A DNA stretch of 64,000 bases, taken from G020344215 sp039586575. GTDB taxonomy: Bacteria > Gemmatimonadota > Gemmatimonadetes > Palauibacterales > KS3-K002. Below the pieces are notes generated by a model, which ran no database searches, was not told the DNA's origin, and worked only from the letters and a program-made list of their open reading frames with translations. Shown here piece by piece: positions 63,084-64,000 of the stretch. Positions within the stretch are counted from its first letter, which is position 1. Each line of letters starts with the position of its first letter. Both the position numbers and the translations under genes were made by a program. The stretch is from contig JBDHKD010000006.1 in NCBI GenBank assembly GCA_039586575.1, forward strand, positions 17,678 through 81,677, given 5' to 3'.

Positions 63084-64000
63084 ATGGAGATCCTCCCCCT
63101 GACCATCGGGTCCGGCAGCCGCATTGCGGGCGGCTGGCTAGCCGCTGCGGCCTTGGGCCTGCTGCTCCTCTGCGGCACACCGAGCTCGGCGCTCGCCCAG
63201 CAGGGGACCATCACCGGCCGGGCGATCGACGCCGAGAACAGCGAGCCGCTCAATGGAGTCGTGGTCGAACTGGTCGTCGGCGCCGGACGGGCTCAGGCCA
63301 CGACGACCACCGATGACGACGGCCAGTTCCGTTTCACCGGTGTCGCCGACGGCAGCTACTCGCTCGTCTTCTCGACGATCGGCTACGAGACGAAGCGCCT
63401 CGATGGCATCAGCGTGTCCGGTGGTGCGATCGCGTCGGCGGGCGCCGTCGAGCTCGTCTCGATCGTCTTCCGGCTGAACCCGGTCGTGGTGACCGCCTCG
63501 CGGACCCAGGAGAAGGCGCTCGACTCTCCGTCGTCGATCTATACGATCGAGACGGAGGAGATCCAGGAGCGGACCACGACGACGGCAGTGGACCACATGC
63601 GTACGCTGCCCGGCGCCGACGTCGTGACGACGGGTCTCGCCCAGCACAATGTCGTGGCACGCGGCTTCAACAACGTGTTCTCCGGCGCTCTCTTCGTGCT
63701 GACCGACAACCGCTGGGCCTCGGTACCGTCGCTCCGCTTCAACGCCTACAACCTGATCCCGGTGACCAACGAGGACATCGACCGGATCGAGTTCGTGCTC
63801 GGTCCCGGCTCGGCGCTCTACGGTCCGAACGTCGACAAGGGCGTGTTGCATCTGATCACACGCTCGCCGTTCGATCATCAGGGCACGACGGTGAGCCTCG
63901 TCGGTGGGAATCGCGCCGGCAACAACATCGGCGGATCCGAGTTTCTCGGTCAGCTCAGCTTCCGCCATGCCGGCCTGATCAGCGACAACGTCGGCTACAA
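63084..64000 (+). CDS. TonB-dependent receptor, N-terminal part (continues past the window)
   Basis: About 305 residues are visible. After a signal peptide (ALGLLLLCGTPSSALAQ) comes a carboxypeptidase-regulatory-like domain (TGRAIDAENSEPLNGVVVEL; TDDDGQFRFTGVADGSYSLVFSTIGYE). A TonB box-like stretch and a plug domain follow (TASRTQEKALDSPSSIYTIETEEI; GPGSALYGPN). The barrel lies beyond 64000. GGAGGGG stands 7 nt before ATG 63084. The ligand is unknown. Confidence 0.92.
   Translation, partial: MEILPLTIGSGSRIAGGWLAAAALGLLLLCGTPSSALAQQGTITGRAIDAENSEPLNGVVVELVVGAGRAQATTTTDDDGQFRFTGVADGSYSLVFSTIGYETKRLDGISVSGGAIASAGAVELVSIVFRLNPVVVTASRTQEKALDSPSSIYTIETEEIQERTTTTAVDHMRTLPGADVVTTGLAQHNVVARGFNNVFSGALFVLTDNRWASVPSLRFNAYNLIPVTNEDIDRIEFVLGPGSALYGPNVDKGVLHLITRSPFDHQGTTVSLVGGNRAGNNIGGSEFLGQLSFRHAGLISDNVGY

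Noticed and set aside
1..64000. tRNA or rRNA genes
   Set aside because: No GTTCGA-type T-loop context with matching acceptor stems and no rRNA sequence was found by eye.

Overview
The window is one contiguous piece of a high-GC bacterial chromosome. It carries no rRNA, tRNA or CRISPR array that I can see. I infer Gemmatimonadota or a close relative. The grounds are split gcvPA/gcvPB genes, a GWxTD lipoprotein, several M61/M14/DUF547/DUF5916 envelope proteins, Omp85-type barrels, TonB-dependent receptors and dense Gram-negative export machinery. This placement rests on gene content only, not on a marker phylogeny.

Layout. 1-628: a four-helix-bundle (S23/IVS-type) gene lies between two inverted arrays of an 8-nt repeat. 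627-2672: a divergent EamA transporter and MscS channel. 2673-3120: a small minus-strand transcription unit with a 16-nt match to the 16S anti-Shine-Dalgarno region, a strong terminator and, upstream of it, a long inverted repeat. 3127-8154: glycine cleavage block (gcvH, gcvPA, a UPF0173 metallo-hydrolase, a solo octamer hairpin, gcvPB, a LipM-type octanoyltransferase). 8142-15663: peptide ABC importer with two binding lipoproteins. 15650-20234: an ExbB/TolQ-like protein, a GWxTD lipoprotein with a terminator inside its signal-peptide codons, and a Slt-type lytic transglycosylase. 20264-23440: cold-shock gene and polA. 23446-28718 (minus): a RemA-like gene followed by two outer-membrane barrel genes and DUF547. 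28844-35403: a thiol-type ArsR repressor followed by a TolC-HlyD-RND efflux operon ending in a PII-like protein and a DUF2892 membrane protein. 35447-40503: MaeB malic enzyme, ferredoxin, HD hydrolase, PP2C phosphatase. 40879-45949: a large secreted GPW-repeat protein, FKBP, an ABC-2 exporter. 45973-47167: a sigma-70 gene behind a strongly folded leader. 47255-53381: M61 and M14 peptidases, PsuG, an SDR. 53513-64000: DUF5916 barrel, radical SAM, PAP2-type phosphatase, class II aldolase, a GMC oxidoreductase with small subunit, a ThDP enzyme, and a TonB receptor cut by the window edge.

How the parts fit. gcvH/PA/PB with the LipM-type protein make a coherent glycine-decarboxylase plus lipoylation unit; gcvT and lpd are not here. 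The ArsR-RND-PII-DUF2892 block looks like one autoregulated efflux operon with a visible operator between -35 and -10. The least explained signals are non-coding: three self-complementary hairpin elements built from roughly 8-nt words (one carrying a four-helix-bundle gene), the minus-strand mini-gene at 2673-2925, and the sigma-factor leader. Starts were chosen from Shine-Dalgarno position, signal peptides and overlaps; many genes use GTG or TTG.
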